A DNA stretch of 11,428 nucleotides. Source: DASZZV01 sp035544835. GTDB lineage: Bacteria; Acidobacteriota; Thermoanaerobaculia; Gp7-AA8. Made by a program: the position numbers and the translations under genes. Every line of letters starts with the position of its first letter. Position 1 is the stretch's first letter. The notes under the pieces were generated by a model. That model was not told where the DNA came from. It searched no databases and saw only the letters and a list, made by a program, of their open reading frames with translations. The stretch covers positions 1 to 11,428 of the forward strand of contig DASZZV010000047.1 in NCBI GenBank assembly GCA_035544835.1, given 5' to 3'. Shown piece after piece: positions 1 to 7,386 of the stretch.

Positions 1-41
1 TGTGCCGCGGCGTCGAGCCGTGGCGTTCCTGCTGCAATTCG
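1..41 (+). repeat. Inverted repeat copy A, left of vapBC
   Basis: Bases 1-41 match the reverse complement of 826-866 at 40 of 41 positions; the only mismatch is at base 28. The copy touches the window edge, so its left part, which should contain the hairpin seen in copy B, is not visible. Past base 41 the two copies diverge at once, which marks a real element boundary. Together the copies bracket the toxin-antitoxin pair in inverted orientation. Confidence 0.8.
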
Positions 42-96
42 CCGCAGTACGGTGCGGTCCAAAAGCGCATCTTCGGCGGCATGACGGGATCGTAAT

Positions 97-130
97 CATA
101 TCAGCTGATGTGTTATCATGGTGTCATGAT
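97..130. promoter_or_regulatory. Two palindromes upstream of and over the vapB start (candidate operators)
   Basis: Bases 97-112 read CATATCAGCTGATGTG, a 16-base palindrome with one mismatched pair and a perfect ATCAGCTGAT core at 100-109. Bases 115-130 read ATCATG-GTGT-CATGAT, a 6-base inverted repeat that overlaps the proposed antitoxin start codon at 126. Ribbon-helix-helix antitoxins usually bind paired palindromes in their own promoter, so autoregulation is a reasonable inference. No clear -35/-10 pair was identified. Confidence 0.45.
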
Positions 131-377
131 CCGCACTCAGATCCAGCTGACCAAGGAGCAGGCTGAGCAGCTTCGGGCACTCGCTTCGGAACGCGGTCTG
201 TCGATGGCGGAACTGATCCGTGATGGAGTCGATCACGTGCTCGACACCTCGCCGCGCCGCGCGAACCGACAGGACTTGCGCGACCGCGCGCGCAAGCTAG
301 CCGGCCGTTTCTCCTCCGGCATATTCGACCTCGCTGGGGACCATGATGCGCATCTGACGAAGATCTACGCCGAATGA
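126..377 (+). CDS. VapB-like ribbon-helix-helix antitoxin
   Basis: This 83-residue protein begins MIRTQIQLTKEQAEQL, a short beta strand of the ribbon-helix-helix (CopG/Arc) type, followed by helices (ASERGLSMAELIRDGVDHVL). The C-terminal half is charged and probably wraps the toxin. Its stop overlaps the start of the downstream PIN-domain toxin (ATGA at 374-377), the usual coupled antitoxin-toxin layout. By family knowledge it would neutralise the toxin and repress the operon by binding the palindromes upstream. The start at 126 was chosen because the ribbon strand starts there. An in-frame ATG at 108 would add MCYHGV. Neither start has a recognisable Shine-Dalgarno sequence, so the mRNA could be leaderless. 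Confidence 0.85.
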   Translation: MIRTQIQLTKEQAEQLRALASERGLSMAELIRDGVDHVLDTSPRRANRQDLRDRARKLAGRFSSGIFDLAGDHDAHLTKIYAE

Positions 378-772
378 GCGTCTTCGTCGACACATCCGCT
401 CTGGTTGCAGTTCTCGACCGCGATCAACCGGAGCACAAGCGGTCCGCTCGCGCCTGGAATGAGCTGCTGGATGGAAGTGAGCGACTCGTGACGTCGAGCT
501 ACGTGCTCGTCGAACTGATCGCCCTGGCACAAGCCCGTCTGGGAATGGATGCGGTCCACGCGATCGATGATGTCATCCAGCCGCTGCTTCACGTCGTCTG
601 GGTGGACGAAGAGATTCACGCGCGAGCGATGGCTGGCCTTCGACTCGCTTCACGCCGGAAGCTGAGCCTCGTCGATTGCACTGGGTTCGAAGTCATGCGT
701 ATGCAGGGCATCTCTCGCGTGTTCTCCCTCGATCGCCATTTCCGGCAGGCCGGGTTCTCACTCGTTCCATGA
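374..772 (+). CDS. VapC-like PIN-domain ribonuclease toxin
   Basis: This 132-residue protein has the PIN-domain pattern. Asp6 lies in VFVDTSALVAVLD, Glu47 in SSYVLVELIA, Asp101 in LSLVDCTGFEVM and Asp120 in VFSLDRHFRQAGF. These four acidic residues would coordinate Mg2+/Mn2+ for RNA cleavage, so the toxin looks catalytically intact. Length is normal for VapC. It overlaps the antitoxin by four bases, implying translational coupling. The family cleaves tRNA, rRNA or mRNA when antitoxin is degraded; the target here cannot be read from sequence. The pair sits between two inverted repeat copies, which hints at gain as a cassette but does not prove it. Confidence 0.9.
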   Translation: MSVFVDTSALVAVLDRDQPEHKRSARAWNELLDGSERLVTSSYVLVELIALAQARLGMDAVHAIDDVIQPLLHVVWVDEEIHARAMAGLRLASRRKLSLVDCTGFEVMRMQGISRVFSLDRHFRQAGFSLVP

Positions 773-825
773 GTCTTGGACCGGGTCGGCTCATTACAAA
801 TGGCCGTCGAGGCCGACTTCTCTGT

Positions 826-890
826 CGAATTGCAGCAGCAACGCCACGGCTCGACGCCGCGGCACACAGGCAAGAGTGCCTGTGCCACAT
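826..890 (-). repeat. Inverted repeat copy B with hairpin
   Basis: Bases 826-866 are the reverse complement of 1-41 with one mismatch. Adjoining them is a perfect hairpin: CACAGGCA (865-872), loop AGAG, TGCCTGTG (877-884), then CCACA. Such GC-rich hairpins with a CAGGCAAGAGTGCCTG core look to me like dispersed extragenic elements of Acidobacteriota, but I cannot confirm that here. The element lies between the convergent ends of vapC and the aldehyde dehydrogenase gene. It has no T-run on either side, so a role as an intrinsic terminator is unlikely though it may block exonucleases. Confidence 0.75.
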
Positions 891-914
891 AGGAAGCAAC
901 CGATCTGTTTGACA

Positions 915-2312
915 TCAGTCCGCGCTCGACTTTCGATTGGGCGCTCCTTCCTGAATCCACACCGTCTTCACATTGACGAACTCGCGAATGCCGTCGCGGC
1001 CGAGCTCGCGGCCGAAGCCGGAATGTTTGACTCCACCGAATGGCAGTCTGGGATCGGACGCCACCATGGCATTGACGAACACCTGGCCTGCATCGATCCC
1101 ATCGATGAAGGCCTTGCGCTCGCCTTTGTCGTTTGTCCACACACTCGAGCCGAGCCCGTAGCTGGTCGCGTTTGCCAGGCGAATTGCCTCGCCGACGCTG
1201 TCGACAACGAAGAGAGATGCGACCGGGCCGAAGGTCTCTTCGGCCGCGGCCGGAGCGTCTTCGGGGATGTCGGCGAGAATCGTCGGCTCAAAGTAGTTGC
1301 CTTCGCCTTGGATGCGCTTCCCGCCCATTACTAGTCTGGCGCCTCTCTGCACGGAGTCGCGTACTTGCCGCTCTAACTCTTCAGCGATCTGCGGCGTGGC
1401 CAGCGGCCCGACGTCGGTCTTCTCATCCATCGGGTCGCCGGTAACGAGCGCCGCGAAATGCCTGGTCATCATGGACTCGAACCGCGAAGCCACGTCGCGG
1501 TGAACGATGAATCGCTTTGCGGCGATGCAGGACTGGCCGTTGTTGACGATGCGCGCCTTCGTCCCGATCTTCACCGCCTCCTCGAGATCGGCCGAAGGCA
1601 TCACGATGAAGGGATCGCTGCCCCCCAGTTCCAGCACCGCCTTCTTGATGTTCGCGCCGGCCGTCGAGGCAACACTTCTGCCCGCTCCCTCGCTGCCGGT
1701 GAGAGTCACGGCGCGAATTCTCGGGTCCTTGATGATGTCGCTCACAGCTTGGGAGCCGACCAGCAACGTTTGAAAGACACCCCAGGGGAATCCCGCTTCG
1801 CGAAAGACCCTATCGATCGCCAGGGCGCACTGAGGAACGTTCGAAGCATGCTTGAGCAAAGCAACGTTGCCGGCCATCAGGGCAGGAGCGGCGAAACGGA
1901 AGACCTGCCAGAAAGGAAAGTTCCACGGCATGACCGCCAGAATAATTCCGAGCGGTTGATACCGGATGTAACTCTCCGAAGCGTCAGACTCGACCTTTTC
2001 ATCGGCGAGGTATCTCTCGCCATGTTCGGCGTAGTACCGGCACACCATCCCGCATTTCGCGACCTCGACACGTGCCGCGCCGATCGGTTTGCCCATCTCC
2101 GTCGTGATGAGGGTACCGAGCTCATTTTGCCGGCCCTCGAGAATCGCGGCCGCTTTGACCAGCATTGCGGCGCGACGTCCAAAGGATACTTCGCGGTACG
2201 AGAGGAACGTCTCTGCGGCGCGCGAGATCGCTGCTTGGACCTCGTCTGGCGTCATCGCCTCGAACTGCTCGAGAAGCTTTCCTGTGGCGGGGTTGACCGT
2301 CGCTATCGACAT
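915..2312 (-). CDS. NAD(P)-dependent aldehyde dehydrogenase, succinate-semialdehyde type (GabD1/Sad-like)
   Basis: This 465-residue protein belongs to the ALDH superfamily, which oxidises aldehydes to acids with NAD(P)+. Visible landmarks are Asn131 in MPWNFPFW (oxyanion hole), Lys154 in LLKHASN (cofactor binding), GSEGAG at 206-211, Glu228 in LELGGSDPF (general base), catalytic Cys262 in NNGQSCIAAKRF, and ETFGP at 358-362. The PWNFPFWQVFRFAAPALMAGN stretch and the start TVNPATGKLL resemble the short GabD1/YneI-type succinate-semialdehyde dehydrogenases, which are about 460 residues. No GABA transaminase or other pathway gene is adjacent, so the substrate is a family-based guess. The frame is open upstream to 2408, but the start at 2312 follows an AGGAAAGG ribosome site and matches the family N-terminus. 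Confidence 0.9.
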   Translation of the reverse strand: MSIATVNPATGKLLEQFEAMTPDEVQAAISRAAETFLSYREVSFGRRAAMLVKAAAILEGRQNELGTLITTEMGKPIGAARVEVAKCGMVCRYYAEHGERYLADEKVESDASESYIRYQPLGIILAVMPWNFPFWQVFRFAAPALMAGNVALLKHASNVPQCALAIDRVFREAGFPWGVFQTLLVGSQAVSDIIKDPRIRAVTLTGSEGAGRSVASTAGANIKKAVLELGGSDPFIVMPSADLEEAVKIGTKARIVNNGQSCIAAKRFIVHRDVASRFESMMTRHFAALVTGDPMDEKTDVGPLATPQIAEELERQVRDSVQRGARLVMGGKRIQGEGNYFEPTILADIPEDAPAAAEETFGPVASLFVVDSVGEAIRLANATSYGLGSSVWTNDKGERKAFIDGIDAGQVFVNAMVASDPRLPFGGVKHSGFGRELGRDGIREFVNVKTVWIQEGAPNRKSSAD

Positions 2313-2468
2313 CGGCTCGGCACCTTTCCTGACCGCGGCTGCGCGACGAAAGGATACCGCACCAGCTGACGGATCGAGGCGATCAACGGCCGTGCTATTC
2401 TTTGCCAACTCAATCCCAACTCGATCTCATTACCTGCTACTGAAACGTCTACCGGCAAAGGAGTGTCC
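2313..2468. promoter_or_regulatory. Divergent intergenic region, dehydrogenase/receptor
   Basis: These 156 bases separate two divergent genes and should hold both promoters. I see no convincing -35/-10 pair. There is a small inverted repeat GATCG-AGG-CGATC at 2372-2384. The receptor ribosome site AAAGGAG is at 2457-2463. Confidence 0.35.
2323..2330 (-). promoter_or_regulatory. Ribosome binding site deciding the aldehyde dehydrogenase start
   Basis: On the minus strand AGGAAAGG lies 10 bases before the ATG at 2310-2312. The in-frame upstream ATG at 2408 would add 32 residues that do not look like ALDH sequence, so this site favours the shorter protein. Confidence 0.6.
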
Positions 2469-5420
2469 ATGCGACGAACGGTCGTAATGCGTCTGGCTGC
2501 AGCTCTTATCCTAACGATGATTTTCTCGGCCTCTGCATTCGCACAGAGTGCAAACGGCTCCATTTCAGGAATCGTGACCGATGGCTCGGGCGGAGTCGTT
2601 CCGGGCGTCACTGTCACGGCCACGAACCGCGCCACGGGCGCGGTGAGAACCGCAGTGTCGAATGAAACGGGCAGTTTCACGATCGCCGCTCTTCCGGCGG
2701 GTCAGTACGATGTCGTGAGTGAGCTCTCGGGGTTCAAGTCCTATCGTCTCAGTGGGGCGACGGTAAACGTCGGGTCCGCCCTGAGTCTGAAAATCCCGAT
2801 GGTGGTGGGACTCACCGAGAGCGTCACGGTTACGGCCGAAGCACCTCTCGTCGAAACTGCTCGATCCCAGATCAGCGCGATCGTGAACGAGAAGATGATT
2901 GAAAACCTGCCGACCAACGGCCGGAACTTCATCGACTTCGTCCTGACGACTCCGGGTGTAGTCAAAGACGTGCGAGCCGGTGACATCAGCTTCGCCGGTC
3001 AGCGCGGCACGCTCAACAGTCTGGTCGTCGACGGAGCGAACAACGACAACACCTTCTTCGGGCAGTCGCTGGGCCGGACCGGCTCGGGCCGCGCTCCGTA
3101 CCAGTTCAGCCAGGACGCGGTGAAAGAGTTTCAGGTGAACTCTAACGCCTACTCGGCCGAGTACGGAAGAGCGGGCGGCGCGGTCATCAACGTCATCACC
3201 AAGTCGGGCACCAACCAATGGCACGGCACCGGTTTTTACTTTCTTCGTGACAAGAAATACAACGCCAACGACTACATCAACAAGATCAACAACCGCGTCA
3301 AAGGCCCCTATCACTTCGACCAGTACGGGTTCAGCCTCGGCGGCCCGATCGTTCACGACAAACACTTTTTCTTCACGAACTACGATGGCCAGCGAAACTC
3401 AATTCCGAACCTCGTCGTCCTGGGGGTTCCGAAAGGCGGATATGCAACCGATCCCGACACTCAGGCCGGTCTCGTCAAGATCCGCGCTCTGGCCGACAGC
3501 TACACAAGGGGACAGAATCAGGATGTCTTTCTTCTGAAGACAGACTCGGAGCTGTCGATGAAGAATCATCTATCGCTTCGCTACAACCGGCAGAAGTTCG
3601 TCGGAAGGAATTTCGAGAGCGGTGGCACTACCATCGCCGAGCAGCACAGCGGCGACTCTCTGGTGAATACCGACACGTTCAGCGGCTCGCTCTCCAGCAC
3701 GATCACGAATTCGCTCTTCAACGAGTTTCGCGGTCAATACGCCAAGGACCAGGAGCCCGGTAAAGCGAACACCACCATGCCGGAAGCGGTCATCAACGAT
3801 GGCGGCGTACGGATTCTCACCATCGGCCGGAACTTCTTCAGTCCGCGTGAGACGACGATCAAGAGAAACCAGATTGCCGACACGGCGACCTTCCTCTTCG
3901 GAAATCACACCGTCAAAGGTGGCTTCGATTACAACCACGACAACATCCTGAACTTCTTCCCCGGCAATTTCTCCGGCTCCTACACATTCAACAGCATCGC
4001 CGATTTCAATAACGGTAAGCCCTCACGGTTCCTGCAGGCCTTCGCCGGCCCCGGCACGACCGGCCCGATTACGCATCCGAACATCAAGGAGACCGCCGTC
4101 TTCGCGCAGGACGAATGGCATCTCACTTCCAGCCTGACTTTGAACGGTGGTCTCCGTTACGACCGTCAGGGAATCGAGCAGCCGAAGGTGCGGAACCCCG
4201 ACGCCCAGCTTCTCGCGGCCGGGATCGATACCAAGGTTGTTCCCATTGACGACAACAACGTCGGAGTCCGTCTCGGCTTCGCCTTCAACCCGGCCGCCAG
4301 ACCCAACACGGTGATCCGAGGCGGCTACGGAACGTTCTACGGACGGACGCCGGCGATCATGATCGGCACGGCCCATTCGAACAACGGCATCAACGTGCAG
4401 ACGCTCACCTTCACCGGCGCCAGCATTCCCGCCTACCCGACAATCTTTCCCTCCATTCCGACTGGTACCGCCGCAGGCAAGCCGACCATCATTGTTTTCG
4501 ACAAGGACTTTCATAGTCCTAAAGTGCAGCAAGCCAGCGCAGGGATCGAACAGGGTCTCTGGAACGACTTCTCGGTGGCCGTGAATTATCAATACGTCAA
4601 GGGTGAGGATCTCCCTCGCTCGACCGACATCAACCTCGGCACTCCTACGCTGGTTCCCCTGCAGATCGTGGGCGGCCCGATCGTAATGGTGAAGCGTTTT
4701 GGAACCGACCGCCCATTCACGAACTTCGGTCGCATCATCCAGTTTCAGAGCAGCGCCCACTCGAAGTACAACGGGCTGACGCTGGACCTCAACAAGCGTT
4801 TCTCCAATAGCTGGCAGGCCCGCCTTGCCTATACCTACTCGACCGTGAAGGACGACAAACCCGATGCGACGGCCGTAGTCCCTGGGGGCGATGACTTCAA
4901 GTTCGCCGAGGATCCTCAGAACCTGCGAGGGGACTATACCTACGGCGATAACGATGTCCGCCACCGCGTCGTTCTCAGCGGTGTCTGGGCACCCGACTAC
5001 GCGCGAGGACTTCAGAACGGAATCTTGCGTGGCATCGTCGGGGGCTGGTCGTTTAGCGGAATCGCCAGTTATCAAACGGGACAACCCTATACGCCCGCGA
5101 TTGTTGGCGATCTGAATAATGACGGCAACAATTCCAACGACCGTGCCCCCGGTCTCAAGCGGAACTCATTCCGCCTCCCCAATCAGTTTTCGCTCGACCC
5201 GCGCCTCAGCAAGGAAATTCCGCTTTCGCGCGGCTTGCGTCTGCAACTGATCGCCGAGGCCTTCAACATCACCAATCGCAGTAACGTCAATGGCGTCCGC
5301 ACGACTTTCTACGCCTTCGACGCGACCAAGAAGACCTTGACGCCGCTGACGACTTTCGGCTCGCCCACCTCATCATCGGGCCCGCGGATCGTGCAGCTGG
5401 CTGCGAAGATTCTTTTCTAA
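2469..5420 (+). CDS. TonB-dependent outer-membrane receptor, Oar-like, with N-terminal carboxypeptidase-regulatory domain
   Basis: This 983-residue protein starts with a signal peptide (MRRTVVMRL, then a hydrophobic core) and a likely cleavage at AFA-Q after residue 25. Residues about 29-112 form a carboxypeptidase-regulatory-like beta sandwich (GSISGIVTDGSGGVVPGVTV...). ESVTVTAEAP at 117-126 resembles a TonB box. The plug follows (NLPTNGRNFIDFVLTTPGV, DGANNDNTF, GGAVINVITKSGTNQWHG near 236-253), then a long beta barrel with TonB-receptor phrases such as LNGGLRYDR and AEAFNITNRS. The protein ends in Phe, as expected for Bam-inserted barrels. It would import a large substrate, perhaps oligosaccharide or peptide, powered by TonB; the substrate is unknown. 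The start at 2469 has AAAGGAG five bases upstream; an in-frame GTG at 2463 overlaps that site. Confidence 0.93.
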   Translation: MRRTVVMRLAAALILTMIFSASAFAQSANGSISGIVTDGSGGVVPGVTVTATNRATGAVRTAVSNETGSFTIAALPAGQYDVVSELSGFKSYRLSGATVNVGSALSLKIPMVVGLTESVTVTAEAPLVETARSQISAIVNEKMIENLPTNGRNFIDFVLTTPGVVKDVRAGDISFAGQRGTLNSLVVDGANNDNTFFGQSLGRTGSGRAPYQFSQDAVKEFQVNSNAYSAEYGRAGGAVINVITKSGTNQWHGTGFYFLRDKKYNANDYINKINNRVKGPYHFDQYGFSLGGPIVHDKHFFFTNYDGQRNSIPNLVVLGVPKGGYATDPDTQAGLVKIRALADSYTRGQNQDVFLLKTDSELSMKNHLSLRYNRQKFVGRNFESGGTTIAEQHSGDSLVNTDTFSGSLSSTITNSLFNEFRGQYAKDQEPGKANTTMPEAVINDGGVRILTIGRNFFSPRETTIKRNQIADTATFLFGNHTVKGGFDYNHDNILNFFPGNFSGSYTFNSIADFNNGKPSRFLQAFAGPGTTGPITHPNIKETAVFAQDEWHLTSSLTLNGGLRYDRQGIEQPKVRNPDAQLLAAGIDTKVVPIDDNNVGVRLGFAFNPAARPNTVIRGGYGTFYGRTPAIMIGTAHSNNGINVQTLTFTGASIPAYPTIFPSIPTGTAAGKPTIIVFDKDFHSPKVQQASAGIEQGLWNDFSVAVNYQYVKGEDLPRSTDINLGTPTLVPLQIVGGPIVMVKRFGTDRPFTNFGRIIQFQSSAHSKYNGLTLDLNKRFSNSWQARLAYTYSTVKDDKPDATAVVPGGDDFKFAEDPQNLRGDYTYGDNDVRHRVVLSGVWAPDYARGLQNGILRGIVGGWSFSGIASYQTGQPYTPAIVGDLNNDGNNSNDRAPGLKRNSFRLPNQFSLDPRLSKEIPLSRGLRLQLIAEAFNITNRSNVNGVRTTFYAFDATKKTLTPLTTFGSPTSSSGPRIVQLAAKILF

Positions 5421-5432
5421 CTAACTAACTAG
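5418..5432 (+). other. Tandem CTAA stops after the receptor gene
   Basis: The receptor stop TAA (5418-5420) is followed by repeated CTAA units, giving TAACTAACTAACTAG. Stops occur in more than one frame, including a second in-frame stop (TAG at 5430-5432). This would catch readthrough; it may also just be a small simple repeat. Confidence 0.5.
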
Positions 5433-5460
5433 GGACGAAGTACAAGAGTGCCTTTTAAAA

Positions 5461-5620
5461 TCAGATTTGCATCTCGAAGTGATCTGATCGACTCGTGTTA
5501 GGAATCGAATTCTCGAACGTCTCCTCCATGAAGAAGAGGAGATTCAGAAAATCCAAGGAATCGATCCGAGCTCAGCCAGAGGGGTCTCCTTTCCTTCACG
5601 GCAGCGGTGTTCCTCTGTGA
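5461..5620 (-). pseudogene. Decayed acyl carrier protein gene, related to the one at 8208-8516
   Basis: The minus strand here matches the intact acyl carrier protein gene in order. The exact shared 15-mer GAAGAGGAGATTCAG lies at 5533-5547 and 8379-8393, and the 10-mer AGGAATCGAA at 5500-5509 and 8346-8355. Translation gives ETPLAELG, a one-base deletion, then DSLDFLNLLFFMEETF and ENSIPNTSRS, against ESPLADVG-I-DSLDALNLLFVIEEAF and QISIPDSSARS in the intact gene. The phosphopantetheine serine codon survives at 5557-5559. The last helix is lost: the frame ends at a stop at 5461-5463 shortly after SRSDHFEM. The left (3') boundary is clear; the right boundary near 5620 is approximate, and no start codon is evident. 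Confidence 0.75.
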
Positions 5621-5669
5621 ACGGAGAGAATCCGAGCGACGCGGCGCGCTGCCAGGCTCGCAACATTTT

Positions 5670-5951
5670 CAGCGATGGGATCGAGCCTTTCTCGGTCGAG
5701 GAAGTGTGGACTCCAGTGGGCGAGGATTCGACCTGGCAGAGGCTACCTATCGTTACCGGCAGGGCGGGGCGATTACGGAGGTCACCTCGGCTTTGCGATC
5801 CTGGACGCTCAGAGAGGTCGATCGTCTTTGGGAGATTGGCCTCGAGACTGACGTTCTTTGGGGGGATTTCGATGAGGCTCCCTTCCGCAATTCCTCTCCG
5901 AGAATCGTGATCGTCGCGAGGAGGCAAGCAGAACGGCCGGCTCTTTCGTGA
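5670..5951 (+). pseudogene. C-terminal remnant of a class I SAM-dependent methyltransferase-like gene
   Basis: The plus-strand frame ending with TGA at 5949-5951 encodes FDLAEATYRYRQGG, AITEVTSALRSWTLREVDRL, WEIGLETDVLWGDFDEAPF and RNSSPRIVIVARR. This resembles the C-terminal end of many class I methyltransferases, where a pattern like RLYTPxELxxLLEAAGFEVExxYGDFDGSPFxxxSPRLxVVAR is usual. The SAM-binding N-terminal two thirds is absent; in its place lies the acyl carrier protein remnant on the other strand. A second frame just upstream reads PFSVEEVWTPVGED, which could be the preceding segment after a frameshift near 5725. The family call is from memory of the pattern. A short intact protein from the ATG at 5607 (114 residues) cannot be excluded. 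Confidence 0.5.
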
Positions 5952-5977
5952 GCGGCAAGAAACAGCCGCGCGGGCCA

Positions 5978-6841
5978 TCATTCCTTCGAAGCCCGCACCT
6001 CGATCCGGCCCTCACGTTCTCGAACCTCGAACGTTCGCATCGGAAACGTAGCCGGGCCGTCGAGCACAGAACCGTCCTTCAAACAGAACCGCGAACCATG
6101 CCACGGACAACGGACGCTGCTTCCTTCGAGCTTGCCTTCGGCCAGCGGGCCGCCGAGATGGGTGCAGGTCTCCGCGATTGCGAAGACGCGATCCTCTGTT
6201 CGCACCAGCAGGACTGCGACGTTGTCCGCCATCACGCGAACCGGCTCATTGACATGAAGATCTCTTGCGTCGATCACCGCGATGAACTTGTCAGGTTTTC
6301 CGGCCGATGGCGGCTCTGTGTGATTGACACCGACCTGTTCACCGAACGCGAGATGTCCGCCGAGGTAAGCCGCTGCGTTGGTGACTCCGAATGCCAGCAT
6401 CGAAAGTCCGATCCCCGTCGATCGCGATTGTCGTCGTGTGGCCAGCGAAGAAACGTAAAGTCCGGTGGCCACAAGATTCATGACCGCGTGCGTAAGGCCG
6501 ATCTTTTTTCCTCTTCCGTCTGTCTCCGACCAATCCGCCAGACCGGTAATTGCCGAAGCGACCGCGCCAGCCAATCCGATCGAAATGGCCAGTTCGGCAT
6601 TGCCCGATTTCTTTTTGCGGATAAGCTCCGACGTATCGAACAGAAAGGCCAGAGTCCAAGCTCCGATTGGTAAAGCGACTAGGGCTGGATGAAGAGGATG
6701 TCCAAGGAACTTTCCATGAAGAGCGTCCTTTACTTCACCGCCCAGCGACTGAAAACCCTTTCGGACGACTGGCTGGACTGAGTCTGCAACTCGCCCGAGG
6801 GTCTCTTGTTCGCTGATGGCCTTGATGATTCGTTCGCTCAT
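5978..6841 (-). CDS. DUF2231 four-helix membrane domain fused to a C-terminal Rieske [2Fe-2S] domain
   Basis: This 287-residue protein has two parts. Residues about 45-165 are a DUF2231 membrane domain opening with LGHPLHPALVALPIGAW and holding four likely helices (about 47-70, 82-104, 114-134, 144-164). His48, His51, His118 and His163 lie in or near them and could bind heme or metal; this is inference. Residues about 185-285 are a Rieske ferredoxin-type domain with Cys226-Thr-His228 (CTHLGGPL) and Cys245-Pro-Trp-His248 (CPWHGSRF), a complete ligand set. It would pass electrons one at a time at the membrane; partners are unknown. No Tat signal is visible, and basic loops at 75-78 and 136-140 leave topology unclear. 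The gene lies 18 bases after the small DUF2231 gene, with GGAGG nine bases before ATG. Confidence 0.88.
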   Translation of the reverse strand: MSERIIKAISEQETLGRVADSVQPVVRKGFQSLGGEVKDALHGKFLGHPLHPALVALPIGAWTLAFLFDTSELIRKKKSGNAELAISIGLAGAVASAITGLADWSETDGRGKKIGLTHAVMNLVATGLYVSSLATRRQSRSTGIGLSMLAFGVTNAAAYLGGHLAFGEQVGVNHTEPPSAGKPDKFIAVIDARDLHVNEPVRVMADNVAVLLVRTEDRVFAIAETCTHLGGPLAEGKLEGSSVRCPWHGSRFCLKDGSVLDGPATFPMRTFEVREREGRIEVRASKE

Positions 6842-6859
6842 TGTGAATTGCCTCCGTGT

Positions 6860-7360
6860 TCAGGCGACTCGAGGTGTCGAACTGGCGGGTTTTCCTGACA
6901 AAGAGCTCGGAGCATCGACGTTCGCGCCGTCGTCAACACCGACCCCGAGACGGGCTACCAGCTCGCCGCCCTGCCACCCGGTGATCACCGCCAGAGTGAC
7001 GGCAACTGCCGAAATGATAACTGCCAGCATCGGAGGAGACGCCGGAGTGTCACGCCGCAGAAACCAGCTGCCCCCGAAAAGACCCACCACTACTACGTTC
7101 CCGATCCCATGGAGCAACCCGATATATCTGGCCCGGGTTCCCCGAGGAATTCCGAGAAAATCGATGAGACCAAAAACAGCGGCGAGAAGGCCGCTGATGA
7201 TTCCTGCTGCGATCATGTAGAACGAAGCTTGCAATAAGGGTTGAAGGCCGAAGATGAGAGCGATGAGATCGAAAAAGAGTGACATCCCCAATACGCCGAG
7301 CGGGAAGGCGACGAGCATCTGGTGGATGGAATGGCCAAACAACTTCGCGCGACTCTCCAT
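6860..7360 (-). CDS. DUF2231 family small membrane protein
   Basis: This 166-residue protein is a stand-alone DUF2231 domain. It opens with LFGHSIHQMLVAFPLGVLG and has four likely membrane helices (about 15-38, 45-69, 80-101, 109-130), then a hydrophilic tail. His10 and His13 match the HPLHP histidines of the downstream fusion, and His84 matches its His118. The fourth position, GGH in the fusion (His163), is GGE here (Glu133), so one candidate ligand is lost. The two proteins are clearly paralogous and, being 18 bases apart on one strand, are probably co-transcribed and may form a heterodimer. Molecular function of DUF2231 is unknown. A GGGAG element lies a rather distant 15 bases before ATG. 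The gene is divergent from the SufR-like regulator. Confidence 0.85.
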   Translation of the reverse strand: MESRAKLFGHSIHQMLVAFPLGVLGMSLFFDLIALIFGLQPLLQASFYMIAAGIISGLLAAVFGLIDFLGIPRGTRARYIGLLHGIGNVVVVGLFGGSWFLRRDTPASPPMLAVIISAVAVTLAVITGWQGGELVARLGVGVDDGANVDAPSSLSGKPASSTPRVA

Positions 7361-7386
7361 GGCTTTTCTTTTCTCCCTCTACAGGA

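Noticed and set aside
865..884. Hairpin as an intrinsic terminator for vapC or the dehydrogenase
   Set aside because: The stem is strong, but there is no T-run on either strand and it belongs to a dispersed repeat.
616..1140. A minus-strand frame containing AQALLPVCRGVEPW
   Set aside because: This peptide is the translation of the hairpin repeat read through; the frame also overlaps vapC and the dehydrogenase, so it is not a gene.
1458..2369. A 303-codon open frame on the plus strand
   Set aside because: It is antisense to the aldehyde dehydrogenase, whose catalytic motifs are intact, and shows no recognisable domain; long antisense frames are expected in GC-rich DNA.
2565..3365. A 266-codon open frame on the minus strand
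   Set aside because: It is antisense to the signal-peptide-proximal and plug region of the receptor, whose protein is clearly real.
4023..5084. A 353-codon open frame on the minus strand
   Set aside because: It lies wholly inside the receptor barrel on the opposite strand and has no domain or ribosome site.
5443..5453. CAAGAGTGCCT, an 11-base match to the hairpin repeat at 871-881
   Set aside because: The match does not extend and no hairpin forms, so it is probably chance.
5460..5488. ATCAGAT and ATCTGAT arms as a terminator for the receptor gene
   Set aside because: The arms are AT-rich with a 15-base loop and no following T-run; they also overlap the acyl carrier remnant.
5544..5981. 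A 145-codon minus-strand frame as an intact gene
   Set aside because: Its last part is the frameshifted acyl carrier remnant and the rest is antisense to the methyltransferase-like tail.
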